Source: an uncultured Mucilaginibacter sp. (GTDB lineage Bacteria; Bacteroidota; Bacteroidia; Sphingobacteriales; Sphingobacteriaceae). From it: a DNA stretch of 36,260 nt. The stretch spans positions 1 through 36,260 of the forward strand of contig CAIWRU010000065.1 in NCBI GenBank assembly GCA_903915155.1, read 5' to 3'. This document shows, piece after piece, positions 1 through 8,711 of the stretch. The number at the start of each line of letters is the position of its first letter. Within the stretch, counting starts at the first letter, position 1. The notes below the pieces were generated by a model. That model was not told the DNA's origin and ran no database searches. It worked only from the letters and a program-made list of their open reading frames with translations. The translations under genes were made by a program, and so were the position numbers.

Positions 1-1
1 C

Positions 2-943
2 GGCACATCCATCGCTCAAAAGAAAACCGACATGTCGGGCAATCCGGTTATACAAGGCTGGAATGCCGACCCCGAAGCTAAAATATTTGAAGGCCAATAT
101 TGGATATACCCTACCTACTCCGCACCTTATGAGCAACAGGTGCATTTTGATGCCTGGTCGTCAAAGGATTTGGTACATTGGACAAAGCATCCCGATATTA
201 TTGATACTGCCGCAGTAAAATGGGCCAAAAAAGCCATGTGGGCACCCGCTGTTACCGAGATGGGCGGTAAGTATTATTTCTTTTTGGGGGCGAACGATAT
301 ACACGATGATAAAACAGAGATCGGCGGTATAGGTGTTGGTGTTTCCGATAATCCCGCCGGGCCGTTCAAAGATCTTTTGGGCAGGCCGCTGGTAAACGAA
401 ATAAAGAACGGCGCGCAACCCATCGACCAGTTTATTTTTAAGGATCACGACGGGCAATACTACATGATCTATGGAGGATGGCAGCATTGCAACATCGTGA
501 AACTGAATAAGGATTTTACAGGGCTTACTCCTTTTGACGATGATACTATTTACAAATCCATAACCCCCGAAGGCTACGTAGAAGGTTCGGTGATGTTTAC
601 ACGTAAAGGTAAATATTATTTCATGTGGAGCGAAGGCGGCTGGACCGGCCCTAACTACCGGGTGGCATACGCCATTGGCAATTCACCCACCGGGCCGTTC
701 AAACGCATTGGGGTTGTATTGCAGCAGGACCCTAATGTAGCTACCGGCACGGGCCACCACTCCGTTATACAGATACCCGGAACAGATGATTGGTATATTG
801 TTTATCACCGCAGGCCCCTTGGTGAAACTGATGGTAACCACCGTGTAACCTGTATAGACCATATGTATTTTGATAAGGACGGATTGATCAAGCCGGTTAA
901 AATAACCTTTGAAGGCGTGGCTGCGGTACCTCTTGGCAAATAG
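2..943 (+). CDS. Glycoside hydrolase family 43 protein, 5' end outside window
   Basis: This is a secreted five-bladed beta-propeller glycosidase of family GH43, a family acting mainly on arabinan and xylan side chains. Numbering from the first Met in view (base 32), the expected acidic residues are all present: Asp13 in GWNADPE (general base), Asp132 in QPIDQF (pKa modulator) and Glu184 in YVEGSVMF (general acid). The frame stays open to base 2 and reads GTSIAQKKTD before that Met. This looks like the end of a signal peptide (cleavage near Ala-Gln), so the true start lies upstream and the gene is cut by the window edge. The next gene, a GH172-type protein, is on the same strand 116 bases downstream, consistent with a glycan utilisation locus. 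The substrate cannot be told from sequence. Family call is firm. Confidence 0.9.
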   Translation, partial: GTSIAQKKTDMSGNPVIQGWNADPEAKIFEGQYWIYPTYSAPYEQQVHFDAWSSKDLVHWTKHPDIIDTAAVKWAKKAMWAPAVTEMGGKYYFFLGANDIHDDKTEIGGIGVGVSDNPAGPFKDLLGRPLVNEIKNGAQPIDQFIFKDHDGQYYMIYGGWQHCNIVKLNKDFTGLTPFDDDTIYKSITPEGYVEGSVMFTRKGKYYFMWSEGGWTGPNYRVAYAIGNSPTGPFKRIGVVLQQDPNVATGTGHHSVIQIPGTDDWYIVYHRRPLGETDGNHRVTCIDHMYFDKDGLIKPVKITFEGVAAVPLGK

Positions 944-1059
944 CTGCAAGCTTACTGCCAATATGCTATCATTTTATGCTATTTTATTAAAGTTTCGGGC
1001 TGATATAATACTAAAATTTATTCCGCCAATCTTAAAGCTGCCAACGGCGCCCGAATAAA

Positions 1060-2274
1060 ATGTATATTATGAAAGCAATTTTTATACTTTGTTTATGCCT
1101 GCTATGCGAGCCCTTATTTGCGCAGGAGTTGTACACTTCGCCCAATGGCAAACAAACCGGATGGGCCAGCTTTGAAAACCCCACGGGTGAAAAAGGCAAG
1201 GCAGGGCTTGAAAATAAAGGTGCGAAAGGCCATGCCTTTAATGTATTGAAAGCGGGTGAAAGCATAACCTTGCTTAATGTGCAGGGCGCAGGTATTGTTA
1301 AACGTATATGGATGACCATGACAGACCAAAACCCGGTAATGCTGCGGTCGTTAAGGCTGGATATGTATTGGGACGGGGCTACGAAACCTGCTGTATCAGT
1401 GCCGGTCGGCGATTTCTTTGGCGTAGGATTGGGGCGAAAAGTGGCTTTTCAAAGCGCATTATTCGCCGACCCAGAAGGGCGATCGTTTAACAGCTATATC
1501 CCCATGCCATTCAGAAAGGGTGCGCGGATAGTTATTACCAATGAGGCCGATAAGGAAGTTATGCTGCTTTTTTATGATATTGATTTTTTACGGCTGGACA
1601 AGCTGCCAACTGATGCAATGTACTTTCATGCTTACTGGAGCCGAAATAATCATACCAAGTTGGGTGAGGATTTCGAGATATTGCCAAAGGTGGAAGGTAA
1701 AGGTCGTTTCTTAGGTTGTAATATGGGGATTATTGCCGATACAGTTGCTTATGGCAATAGTTGGTGGGGCGAGGGCGAAATAAGGATGTTTTTGGATGGC
1801 GATACGGATCATCCTTCAATATCGGGCACTGGAACAGAGGACTATATAGGAACCGGATGGGGCATGGGCACCTTTTCCCAGCTCTACCAGGGCTGTACTG
1901 TAGCCGATGCCAAAAAACACCAATGGGCCTTTTACCGCTACCACATTCCCGACCCTGTTTATTTTAATAAAGATTGCCGGATAGTTACCGAACAAATAGG
2001 AGGATCGGGCACTGATGATGTGCGCAAAATGGTAAAAGCCGGGGTGCAGGTACTGCCGGTTACAGTTGATATTTCTCCAAAACGAGAGGCGGTTCGGTTG
2101 GTAAAGTTGATGGACAAGTCCATCGATATCATGGACAAAAAGAACTTCCCCGATGGCTGGACAAATTTTTACCGCCTGGACAATTATACATCAACCGCTT
2201 ATTTTTATTTAGATAGGCCCGATGATAATTTGCCCCCATTAGCCCCTTTAAAGGATAGAGTTGAAGGGCTGTAG
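1060..2274 (+). CDS. Secreted DUF2961 / GH172-family protein
   Basis: A 404-residue protein with a signal peptide (CLCLLCEPLFA, cut near residue 21). The body matches DUF2961: the block IVKRIWMTMTD near 79-89, PVGDFFGVG near 115-123, and the signature GTGTEDYIGTGWG near 257-269. DUF2961 has been reclassified as GH172, whose characterised members act on difructose dianhydride I and on D-arabinofuranosides. Glu260 in GTGTEDY and the Glu238/Glu240 pair in WWGEGE are the conserved acidic positions I would examine as catalytic. Start 1060 is the outermost Met; Met4 (base 1069) gives a more typical Met-Lys signal peptide and is equally likely. It follows the GH43 gene on the same strand and converges with the next gene, 9 bases between the stops. 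Substrate unknown. Confidence 0.85.
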   Translation: MYIMKAIFILCLCLLCEPLFAQELYTSPNGKQTGWASFENPTGEKGKAGLENKGAKGHAFNVLKAGESITLLNVQGAGIVKRIWMTMTDQNPVMLRSLRLDMYWDGATKPAVSVPVGDFFGVGLGRKVAFQSALFADPEGRSFNSYIPMPFRKGARIVITNEADKEVMLLFYDIDFLRLDKLPTDAMYFHAYWSRNNHTKLGEDFEILPKVEGKGRFLGCNMGIIADTVAYGNSWWGEGEIRMFLDGDTDHPSISGTGTEDYIGTGWGMGTFSQLYQGCTVADAKKHQWAFYRYHIPDPVYFNKDCRIVTEQIGGSGTDDVRKMVKAGVQVLPVTVDISPKREAVRLVKLMDKSIDIMDKKNFPDGWTNFYRLDNYTSTAYFYLDRPDDNLPPLAPLKDRVEGL

Positions 2275-2283
2275 AAAAAAAAC

Positions 2284-4416
2284 TTATCTATCCGCCACAC
2301 ACCTAAACCCTAAAGTAGCAGCCCTATCCCTGCCTGGTGACATTAACAGGTATTTCCCATGCTCATTCAGTTTATGTGCCTGCGGAAAATACCACATGCT
2401 GGTTTGCGCGTAATAATAACTGCCGCCGCGCAGTATGGCCGCACGGGTATGGTCGTCTGTATATTCATCCGTCCATTGCCAAACATTGCCTACCAAGTCG
2501 CGCACACCAAAGGGGCTTTTCTCCTTATAAGCAGTAACATCAGTCGGTGGCCGCATAGCTCGGTTATGATCGGCAGGCGGGATGATGGTTGAATCAGATC
2601 TGTTACCCGATGGATACAGCCGCCCGTCCATCCCCTGGGCGGCATATTGCCACTCCCATTCATGCGGCAATCGCTTCCCGGCCCATTTGGCGTAAGCACG
2701 GGCATCCTCAATACTTACATAGGTAACGGGCTTATTATCCCAGCCTTTCGGATAAGCGCCATTGCTCCAGTATTTTAAAAAGTTGTGCGCGGCTTTAGGC
2801 TGATAGTGTGTGGCATCCATAAACTTCTTAAACTGCAGGTTTGTAACAGGATACTGGTCGACATAAAACGACTTAATATCCATTAAACGGTGATGCAGCC
2901 TTCCGGCGGTTTTTTCCCATGGGTATTGTACATCCACACCTTTGGGTATGTCATCGCCCTCAATCATCACCCCTTTTACATCAAATTTAAAATTCTTTGC
3001 CGCAGGTATCAGCACCATACCCACAGGCGTTGTTTTATGCGGCACAGTTGGTGCTATATTCACCAAATGTTGCGGTAAAAATTGCCATTTGTTTGGCAGG
3101 CTGTTTAACGGCACTTTGGCCATTTGATTTATTTTCGAAAGAAAAGCGGGCAGATCGCTTTTGACAATGCTGTTATCATTCATCGCCAAAATAGCGCCGT
3201 AACCATAACCTTCCATCGCGAAGCTTAAAGTTATAGTATTGCCATTGCGGATAGGGTTAAGTTTTGTGCCATTCCATAGGTCGTAATATGTTATGCCGGG
3301 TTGGTAAGCCAATTGAATTTGTTGCCCCGATCTTGCTTTCTTATCACGATTAACAAATGTCCACAAGGTTTGCCCGTTGCCGGGGAATTTACTGGCGAAT
3401 ACACCAGCCTGCAAAACAGGCGTATGCGGCTCCCATCCTTCGCTATGGAAGATGTTCGGGTAGCGGCTATATATTAGGTGCATCCTGCGGATAATTTCGG
3501 CATAGCGTGGGGCCACGCCGTTCCATATCCCCCATATATTTTCCCAGGCGCAATAACCCATACCGTTGAACCAGGCATATTGCAGGTCGTCGGTTTTATT
3601 ATCGGCCCAGCGGTCGTTCACAATAGGCTGATGCAGCGGCTCCAGCCATTTATACAAGCTAACACCGGGGTTGTAAATATAATCATCATAATAGGCCCAG
3701 CTCATAGTGTTCCATTGCAGCATGTCTAAAGTTTTCAGGTTTATTTCGGGTTCCAGCGCTAAAGGGTATTTACCATTGCCATTATCCGCCCAAAAAAAGT
3801 CTTCGGGTATGCCGTACATAGTATCGCCATTCAGACCGTCTGCGCCTACTGCGGCCATTTCTTTGGTAAGCTCCGGCGCGATGGGGCCGGGATCGCGGGT
3901 GCCGTTATCCCATGGCATTATCGGGAAGAACACCTTTACGCCCCGACTGTGAAAGTCGGCTACCATTTGCCGTACACCTTTTATACCGCCGGGCATGTCG
4001 GCCACCATATCAAACTGGTCGCGGTTATCAATACCGATGTTTGGATAGGTGGGCCATATCAAAACCGCATCCAAACCCCCGTAACGTTTTTTAAGGTCGT
4101 TTAAATAACGGTCTACCGTATATTTCCCGGCAGCCGGGTCATAAAAATAACGATCCTCCACCATCATCTGCGTTTGAATGTAGCTCGACTGCGCCCATTT
4201 TAATCCCGCAAGGTGATATTTATCACCATTATAATCGATGGAATCCATTGCTTTCTTGCGCCAGTAAAGCATGCGTGTATGCCACTCGCTAAAATCAGCC
4301 GGTGTTTTTGGGCCTGCCAATAATTCCTTCCAGTTGCCTTGCAGGGCAGGTGCCTGGGCGAAAGCGGTTGTGACAGATATTAATATTAGTGTCGATAGTA
4401 AGGCTATTTTGCGCAT
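2284..4416 (-). CDS. Secreted barrel-type glycosidase-like protein with C-terminal FGE-sulfatase domain
   Basis: A 710-residue exported protein (signal peptide LSTLILISVTTAFAQ). Residues about 60-400 look like a TIM-barrel glycosidase, with GGLDAVLIWPTYPN, GVKVFFPIMPWDNG and the substrate-loop-like HSEGWEPHTP, followed by a beta-rich segment. Residues about 460-710 are a formylglycine-generating-enzyme (SUMF1/FGE-sulfatase) domain: YVDQYPVTNLQFKKFM, GKRLPHEWEWQYAA, DLVGNVWQWTDEY, LRGGSYYY and a terminal LGFRCV. The cysteine pair used by true FGE is missing: the only Cys in this domain is in the final RCV. The domain is therefore probably structural or carbohydrate-binding and not a sulfatase activator. 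I cannot assign the barrel to a GH family with confidence. Transcribed convergently with the GH43/GH172 pair and probably part of the same locus. Automatic pipelines may call it a SUMF1/EgtB/PvdO protein. Confidence 0.75.
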   Translation of the reverse strand: MRKIALLSTLILISVTTAFAQAPALQGNWKELLAGPKTPADFSEWHTRMLYWRKKAMDSIDYNGDKYHLAGLKWAQSSYIQTQMMVEDRYFYDPAAGKYTVDRYLNDLKKRYGGLDAVLIWPTYPNIGIDNRDQFDMVADMPGGIKGVRQMVADFHSRGVKVFFPIMPWDNGTRDPGPIAPELTKEMAAVGADGLNGDTMYGIPEDFFWADNGNGKYPLALEPEINLKTLDMLQWNTMSWAYYDDYIYNPGVSLYKWLEPLHQPIVNDRWADNKTDDLQYAWFNGMGYCAWENIWGIWNGVAPRYAEIIRRMHLIYSRYPNIFHSEGWEPHTPVLQAGVFASKFPGNGQTLWTFVNRDKKARSGQQIQLAYQPGITYYDLWNGTKLNPIRNGNTITLSFAMEGYGYGAILAMNDNSIVKSDLPAFLSKINQMAKVPLNSLPNKWQFLPQHLVNIAPTVPHKTTPVGMVLIPAAKNFKFDVKGVMIEGDDIPKGVDVQYPWEKTAGRLHHRLMDIKSFYVDQYPVTNLQFKKFMDATHYQPKAAHNFLKYWSNGAYPKGWDNKPVTYVSIEDARAYAKWAGKRLPHEWEWQYAAQGMDGRLYPSGNRSDSTIIPPADHNRAMRPPTDVTAYKEKSPFGVRDLVGNVWQWTDEYTDDHTRAAILRGGSYYYAQTSMWYFPQAHKLNEHGKYLLMSPGRDRAATLGFRCVADR

Positions 4417-4543
4417 GATGGTGCTAATTTAAAATAAAATGACGGCATGCTGAGCACTTGTTTAAGCATCCTACAAGCTAAGTATGCCTCTTCCCAACCA
4501 TACCGATATTAGAGCTGATACACAACCAAATTACTATTATATT

Positions 4544-4561
4544 AGCTATTTAAAAATAGCT
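4544..4561. promoter_or_regulatory. Perfect 8-bp inverted repeat upstream of ydcF-like gene
   Basis: AGCTATTT and AAATAGCT flank a 2-base centre, an 18-base palindrome ending 27 bases before the preferred start at 4589. It could be an operator or a small leader hairpin. It lies inside the longer reading frame that starts at 4484, which supports that frame not being translated from there. Confidence 0.35.
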
Positions 4562-4588
4562 GGGCACGTTGCACTTAAAATATCACTA

Positions 4589-5335
4589 ATGTACTTTATA
4601 CTATCAAAAGTATTGCTGTTTTTGCTTGTCCCGCTTTTGTGGATATTTGTGTTGCTTGTTATAGCCTTATTTGTAAAGAATACAAAATGCCGAAAGCGCA
4701 TTTTAATAGCATCGGTAATAGTATTGTATATATTTTCAACTCCTTTTCTTTTAAACCAGGTGGCACGTGCATGGAGTATTGAGCCTTTTTTGGCCAAAGA
4801 ACCAAAGGTTTACAGCTGTGCAATAGTTTTAGGCGGTTTTTCAGGGCCTGATAAAAATAACAATGGTTATTTTAATGGTGCGGCCGACAGGTTTATACAA
4901 GGGTTAAAAATATTAACTACCGGCAGGGCTAAACACATACTGATAACCGGCGGCAACGGGAGTTTGTTGCCCGGGCAGTTTAGCGAGGGTAACTGGGTTA
5001 AAACGCAATTAGATCAACTTAAAATTCAGGATAGCAGTGTATTAATAGAAAACAAATCGCGTAACACCATCGAAAACGCCATTTTTTCAAAAGCTGTATT
5101 GCAAAAAGCAGGATTACAGCCGCCTTATTTATTAATAACTTCTGATTTCCATATGCGGCGGGCGTACATGATATTTGAAAAAGAAGGGTACAAAGTTATA
5201 CCTTATCCCTGCAATTTTATGGCCGGGAATACAGTAATTAGCTTGTACGATTTTATCCCCAATGGCGGCTCGTTGGGTGGTTGGGAAATTTATCTTAAAG
5301 AGCTGGTAGGGTATGTGGTGGATAAATACAAATAA
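4589..5335 (+). CDS. YdcF/SanA-like DUF218 membrane protein
   Basis: A 248-residue inner-membrane protein. Two hydrophobic segments open the protein (LLFLLVPLLWIFVLLVIALF, then ILIASVIVLYIFSTPFLL), followed by a DUF218 domain: CAIVLGGF, GRAKHILITGGNG, SRNTIENAIFSKAVL, YLLITSDFHMRRAYMIFEKEG. DUF218 proteins (E. coli YdcF, SanA, ElyC) are associated with envelope integrity; their chemistry is unclear. The track ORF starts at 4484, but its first 35 residues are polar, lack family similarity, and cover a palindrome. The Met at 4589 (MYFILSKVLLFLL) puts the first membrane helix at the N-terminus, as is usual for the family. Divergent from the glycosidase gene upstream and convergent with kup downstream. 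Confidence 0.85.
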   Translation: MYFILSKVLLFLLVPLLWIFVLLVIALFVKNTKCRKRILIASVIVLYIFSTPFLLNQVARAWSIEPFLAKEPKVYSCAIVLGGFSGPDKNNNGYFNGAADRFIQGLKILTTGRAKHILITGGNGSLLPGQFSEGNWVKTQLDQLKIQDSSVLIENKSRNTIENAIFSKAVLQKAGLQPPYLLITSDFHMRRAYMIFEKEGYKVIPYPCNFMAGNTVISLYDFIPNGGSLGGWEIYLKELVGYVVDKYK

Positions 5336-5336
5336 A

Positions 5337-5420
5337 AAGAACCAGGATTAAACGGATTTATGGGATTAACAAGATATCGCATCCTGAAAAATCTTTTTAA
5401 TCCGTTTAATCCAGGTTCAG
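5337..5420. repeat. Intergenic palindrome, GGATT family, copy 1
   Basis: The left arm (5339-5358, GAACCAGGATTAAACGGATT) and right arm (5399-5418) are complementary over 20 positions with one mismatch. Inside the left arm GGATT recurs at 9-base spacing (GGATTAAAC, GGATTTATG, GGATTAAC). The element fills the whole gap between the convergent ydcF-like and kup genes, so it may act as a two-way terminator. A diverged second copy lies at 13741-13851, also between convergent genes. Confidence 0.8.
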
Positions 5421-5425
5421 ACTCT

Positions 5426-7417
5426 CTACACCATATGCTCCAGCGTTACGGGGTCAATCCTTTTTAGCGCTATATTACTTACGGGTTTTACCACTAACGG
5501 TATTTTTTCTACGTACGTTTCGCTGGTATCAAGACCGAAGGTTTTGGCTTCGGAAAGCGCCAGCTTTTTTATGCTGAAATAGCTGTTCAGGATAAATGAT
5601 TCTGATATGCTGAACAGGTTGTTGTATGACAGGAATTTTTCCAAAATAACAAACTTGAAATCAGAGACCACCTTGAATTGCCTTAATGAAGGATAGGTGC
5701 TAATGATGCTCAACTCGCCGCGGCTCACCATATCCTCAACCACTTTGCGGAACAACACATTTACGCGCGGCTGTATGCGGAAACCTAATCGTAAATCAAC
5801 ACGGATGATCTTGCCTTCTTCAATATGATCCACACTGTACTCCATGGTATACGGTTCATCCGTAGTATCAATATGAATGAACCAGTACGTATCCGCCCGT
5901 TTAGGGCTTCGGCTCATGATCGAGTAAACGATCTTTTCTTCTATCTGCTTGCTATTGTTGGCTTTGGTCAGATAGATCAATTGGCTTGAATATTTAGGTA
6001 TGGTTTGATCGGCACTTAACGCATTCAGCATAGGTATCTGATCTTTCAGATCCACAAAATGCAAAAAGCGGTTATTGATCTTACGTGCCTTGAACCATAT
6101 ATACATGGTGAATATCAACCCGACCTCGAATACTACAAAGAACAAGCGTTTAAGCAGTTTAATCGCGTTAGCTACAAAGAAGGTAAACTCTACGCATAAA
6201 AACACACACAGGATAATAGTAACCAGCCATACAGGCCAATGCTTAACATAGCGCATAAAGTAGTACATGAGTATGGTGGTCATGAGCATGGCTATGGTAA
6301 TGGAGAAACCGTAAGCCGCTGTCATGTGTTCAGATGTTTGGAAGTAAAGCGTTACCGCAACGCAACCAAAACACAGCAGCCAGTTAATGCTGGGGATATA
6401 GATTTGCCCGCGGATGTTTGATGGATATTTTATGGTAATGCGCGGCCAAAAATTCATACTCACCGCCTCGCTTATGAGCGTAAATGAACCGCTTATGAGC
6501 GCCTGGCTGGCTATAATGGTTGCAAGGGTTGCAAGGGCCACGCAGGGTATCATAAATAGATGAGGCAAAGGCACTATTTGATAGAACGGGTTAATACCAA
6601 CAAATTTGGTGCCTGCGGGTTGCATTAAAACCCATGCACCCTGGCCCAAATAATTAAGCACCAGGGCCGTTTTAACAAATATCCAGCTCTTCTGGATGTT
6701 TTTACGGCCGCAATGACCAAGGTCGGAGTACAAAGCTTCGGCGCCTGTAGTACATAAAAACACCGCGCCCAATAATATTAAGATGTGAGGATTACCCACC
6801 AATAACCTATAACCATAATATGGACTCAGGGCTTTAAATATTTCAGGGTAGTGTGCTATTTGCATGCCGCCTAAAACGGCTATCATGATGAACCATATCA
6901 ACATTACCGGGCCGAACGCGGAGCCAACTACCTTCGTTCCAAACTGCTGGAAGAAGAAAAGCAGCAATATAATGCCAATAACAATACCAATGATAAGCCA
7001 GCTACCGGGTACAAATGAGGAAGCCAAAGACGGTACGTTGTTCAGGCCCTCAATTGCCGAGGTAACAGAGATGGGTGGGGTAATAATACCATCGGCCAAT
7101 AAAGTGCCTGCACCAATTATGGCCGGAATGGCCAACCATTTGCCATAGCGGCGAACAAGGGCATAGAGCGAAAAAATACCACCTTCGCCTTTGTTATCGG
7201 CCTGTAAGGTGATGACGATGTATTTGAAGGTAGTTTGCAGGGTAAGTGTCCAGAATATACAGGATATGGAACCTAAAACCAGTGTTTCGTTAACTGTTCC
7301 TCCCTCCGTTACAAGGGTTTGGAAAACATAAAGCGGAGACGTGCCAATATCGCCGAAGATAATACCAAGCGTTATCAGCAGCCCTGCGGCTGTGACTTTT
7401 TTTAAATGGGGATTCAT
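5426..7417 (-). CDS. kup: Low-affinity potassium transporter Kup
   Basis: Kup family K+/H+ symporter, 663 residues, a normal length. The N-terminal family signature is present (GLLITLGIIFGDIGTSPLYVFQTL), with the KGEGGIFSLYALVRR loop near 75-90, GADGII-like LLADGIITPPISV near 108, and about 12 membrane helices up to residue ~430. A cytosolic C-terminal region of about 230 residues follows. The start Met is preceded on its strand by an A-rich stretch (acaaacaaacaaagaaca), typical of Bacteroidota starts without a Shine-Dalgarno. It lies 52 bases behind the kinase gene of the kdp remnant and is probably co-transcribed with it. This suggests K+-linked expression and that Kup carries K+ uptake now that KdpFABC is absent here. 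Confidence 0.97.
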   Translation of the reverse strand: MNPHLKKVTAAGLLITLGIIFGDIGTSPLYVFQTLVTEGGTVNETLVLGSISCIFWTLTLQTTFKYIVITLQADNKGEGGIFSLYALVRRYGKWLAIPAIIGAGTLLADGIITPPISVTSAIEGLNNVPSLASSFVPGSWLIIGIVIGIILLLFFFQQFGTKVVGSAFGPVMLIWFIMIAVLGGMQIAHYPEIFKALSPYYGYRLLVGNPHILILLGAVFLCTTGAEALYSDLGHCGRKNIQKSWIFVKTALVLNYLGQGAWVLMQPAGTKFVGINPFYQIVPLPHLFMIPCVALATLATIIASQALISGSFTLISEAVSMNFWPRITIKYPSNIRGQIYIPSINWLLCFGCVAVTLYFQTSEHMTAAYGFSITIAMLMTTILMYYFMRYVKHWPVWLVTIILCVFLCVEFTFFVANAIKLLKRLFFVVFEVGLIFTMYIWFKARKINNRFLHFVDLKDQIPMLNALSADQTIPKYSSQLIYLTKANNSKQIEEKIVYSIMSRSPKRADTYWFIHIDTTDEPYTMEYSVDHIEEGKIIRVDLRLGFRIQPRVNVLFRKVVEDMVSRGELSIISTYPSLRQFKVVSDFKFVILEKFLSYNNLFSISESFILNSYFSIKKLALSEAKTFGLDTSETYVEKIPLVVKPVSNIALKRIDPVTLEHMV

Positions 7418-7469
7418 TGTTCTTTGTTTGTTTGTTTTGTTGTTTGTTGTATTAATTAGGGTATTTATT

Positions 7470-8711
7470 TCATTGTGTATTGTTTATATCAAGTGTAAAA
7501 TAAAAACGACTGCCTTCGCCGGCTCCGCTCTCAACGCCTATGTGGCCGCCCTGCGCCTCAATAAAATCCTTAGCAATGGCAAGGCCCAGGCCTGTGCCCG
7601 TTTTATCAGCATCGGCACCTGGTATGCGGAAATAGCGTTCAAAAATGCGGGCTACATACTTTTCGTCAATGCCCTGGCCAGTGTCCTTCACCGAAAACTC
7701 GATCGCGTTGCCTTGTTTTTTTACATTCAGGTTGACAGTGGCCTTTTCAGGGCTGTATTTTACCGCGTTTGATAACAGGTTGATCAGCACCCAGGTAGTT
7801 TTATCAAGATCGGCCATTACATGGGGCAGTGAATCCGGACAGTCGACCGCTATTGTTATCTCTTTCTGGTCGGCTAACGAGCGGATAGCCTTTACGGCAT
7901 AGTTAACAATATTTTTTGGGTGCGTATTGCCAAAATTCAGGTTTATTTTGCCTGTTTCAACCTGTGCGGTATCCAGCAGTTCGGCGGTTATCTGTAGCAG
8001 CCTATGGGTATCGGCATCAATATTTTGCAGCAATTGTTTTTGTTCGTTGTTTACTCCCCCAACACGCTCGTCTTCCAACAATTTAAGGCTCATGCGAATA
8101 GATGAAAGCGGCGTTTTCAGTTCATGCGAAATGGTTGCTATAAAGGTTGTTTTTGCATCATTCAACTGTTGCAGGTCGGTTATATTTTTAAGGATTATCA
8201 CTTTACCTATCACCTTGTAATCATTAGTAACTTCCAGCACATCCTTGGTAAAATAGCTTTCGCGGCCATCAGCAAAAATTTTCATTCTGCTTTGCTCAAC
8301 AAACAGCATATTGCGCAGCAGGTCGTTTTCCAATGCTATGTTTGGCGCGTATTGGCCTGTAAGCTTTTCTTCGGGCATACCTATAAGGGTACAGGCTACC
8401 TTGTTGGCAAAAATAATAAATTGTTTATCATCAATACCAATAATACCATCGGTCATTGAGTTAATGATGGTTTCAATCCTGCGTTTTTCAAAAAGTATGC
8501 TGGCCAGGTTGCTGTGCTCGTACTCATCAAGCTTGGCGGCCATTTGGTTAAAGGCATCGGCAAGGTCGCCAAATTCATCTTTAGCCGGGAAAACCAGGCG
8601 TTTGTTATAGTTTTTGTTCGATATTTCCTTTATGCCCTGCATCAGCTCCTTAACAGGGTTGGCAATGTAACCGGGGAAGTTTACCACAAAGCTAAAGGCT
8701 ATTAAAAACAC
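7470..8711 (-). CDS. HAMP-PAS sensor histidine kinase, C-terminal part of a frameshifted gene
   Basis: Carries a membrane segment, a HAMP domain (IANPVKELMQGIKEI...NKRL), a PAS domain (RRIETIINSMTDGIIGID), the H-box ATISHELKTPLSS near residue 195, the N-box LINLLSNAVKYSP, and the G boxes VKDTGQGID and GTGLGLAIAKDFI. All catalytic elements are present. The track start is a GTG inside what should be the second membrane helix: reading SLCF from the upstream ORF straight into LIAFSFVVNFPGYI restores a normal kinase. One T is missing from a T5 run at the junction. This is the kinase half of the two-protein KdpD arrangement usual in Bacteroidota, following the KdpD sensor gene. As it stands it would lack its periplasmic sensor and first helix unless the frameshift is a sequencing error or is bypassed. 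Confidence 0.8.
   Translation of the reverse strand: MFLIAFSFVVNFPGYIANPVKELMQGIKEISNKNYNKRLVFPAKDEFGDLADAFNQMAAKLDEYEHSNLASILFEKRRIETIINSMTDGIIGIDDKQFIIFANKVACTLIGMPEEKLTGQYAPNIALENDLLRNMLFVEQSRMKIFADGRESYFTKDVLEVTNDYKVIGKVIILKNITDLQQLNDAKTTFIATISHELKTPLSSIRMSLKLLEDERVGGVNNEQKQLLQNIDADTHRLLQITAELLDTAQVETGKINLNFGNTHPKNIVNYAVKAIRSLADQKEITIAVDCPDSLPHVMADLDKTTWVLINLLSNAVKYSPEKATVNLNVKKQGNAIEFSVKDTGQGIDEKYVARIFERYFRIPGADADKTGTGLGLAIAKDFIEAQGGHIGVESGAGEGSRFYFTLDINNTQ
8702..8711 (-). other. Frameshift site in a T5 run
   Basis: On the minus strand the sequence CTGTGTTTTTAATAGCC reads Leu-Cys-Phe-stop. With six T instead of five it reads Leu-Cys-Phe-Leu-Ile-Ala, which joins both kinase halves. A single-base loss in a homopolymer fits mutation or a sequencing error equally well. 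Confidence 0.8.

Noticed and set aside
2284-4416. Annotation as an active formylglycine-generating enzyme or EgtB
   Set aside because: The catalytic Cys pair is absent and the N-terminal half is a hydrolase-like barrel, not a DinB-like or FGE partner domain.
4484-4588. Longer N-terminus of the ydcF-like ORF
   Set aside because: The added 35 residues are not family-like, cover a palindrome, and would place the first membrane helix far from the N-terminus.
6864-7148. 94-residue ORF antisense to kup, and similar long antisense frames in the track
   Set aside because: These are shadow frames of well-conserved genes, without family similarity or start context.
7418-7469. TTTG-rich stretch before kup as a promoter
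   Set aside because: The TTTG run reads on the plus strand; on the kup strand it is an A/C-rich leader typical of Bacteroidota translation starts.
8702-8711. Programmed ribosomal frameshifting in the kinase gene
   Set aside because: The run is only five T and I see no stimulatory element; mutation or sequencing error is simpler.
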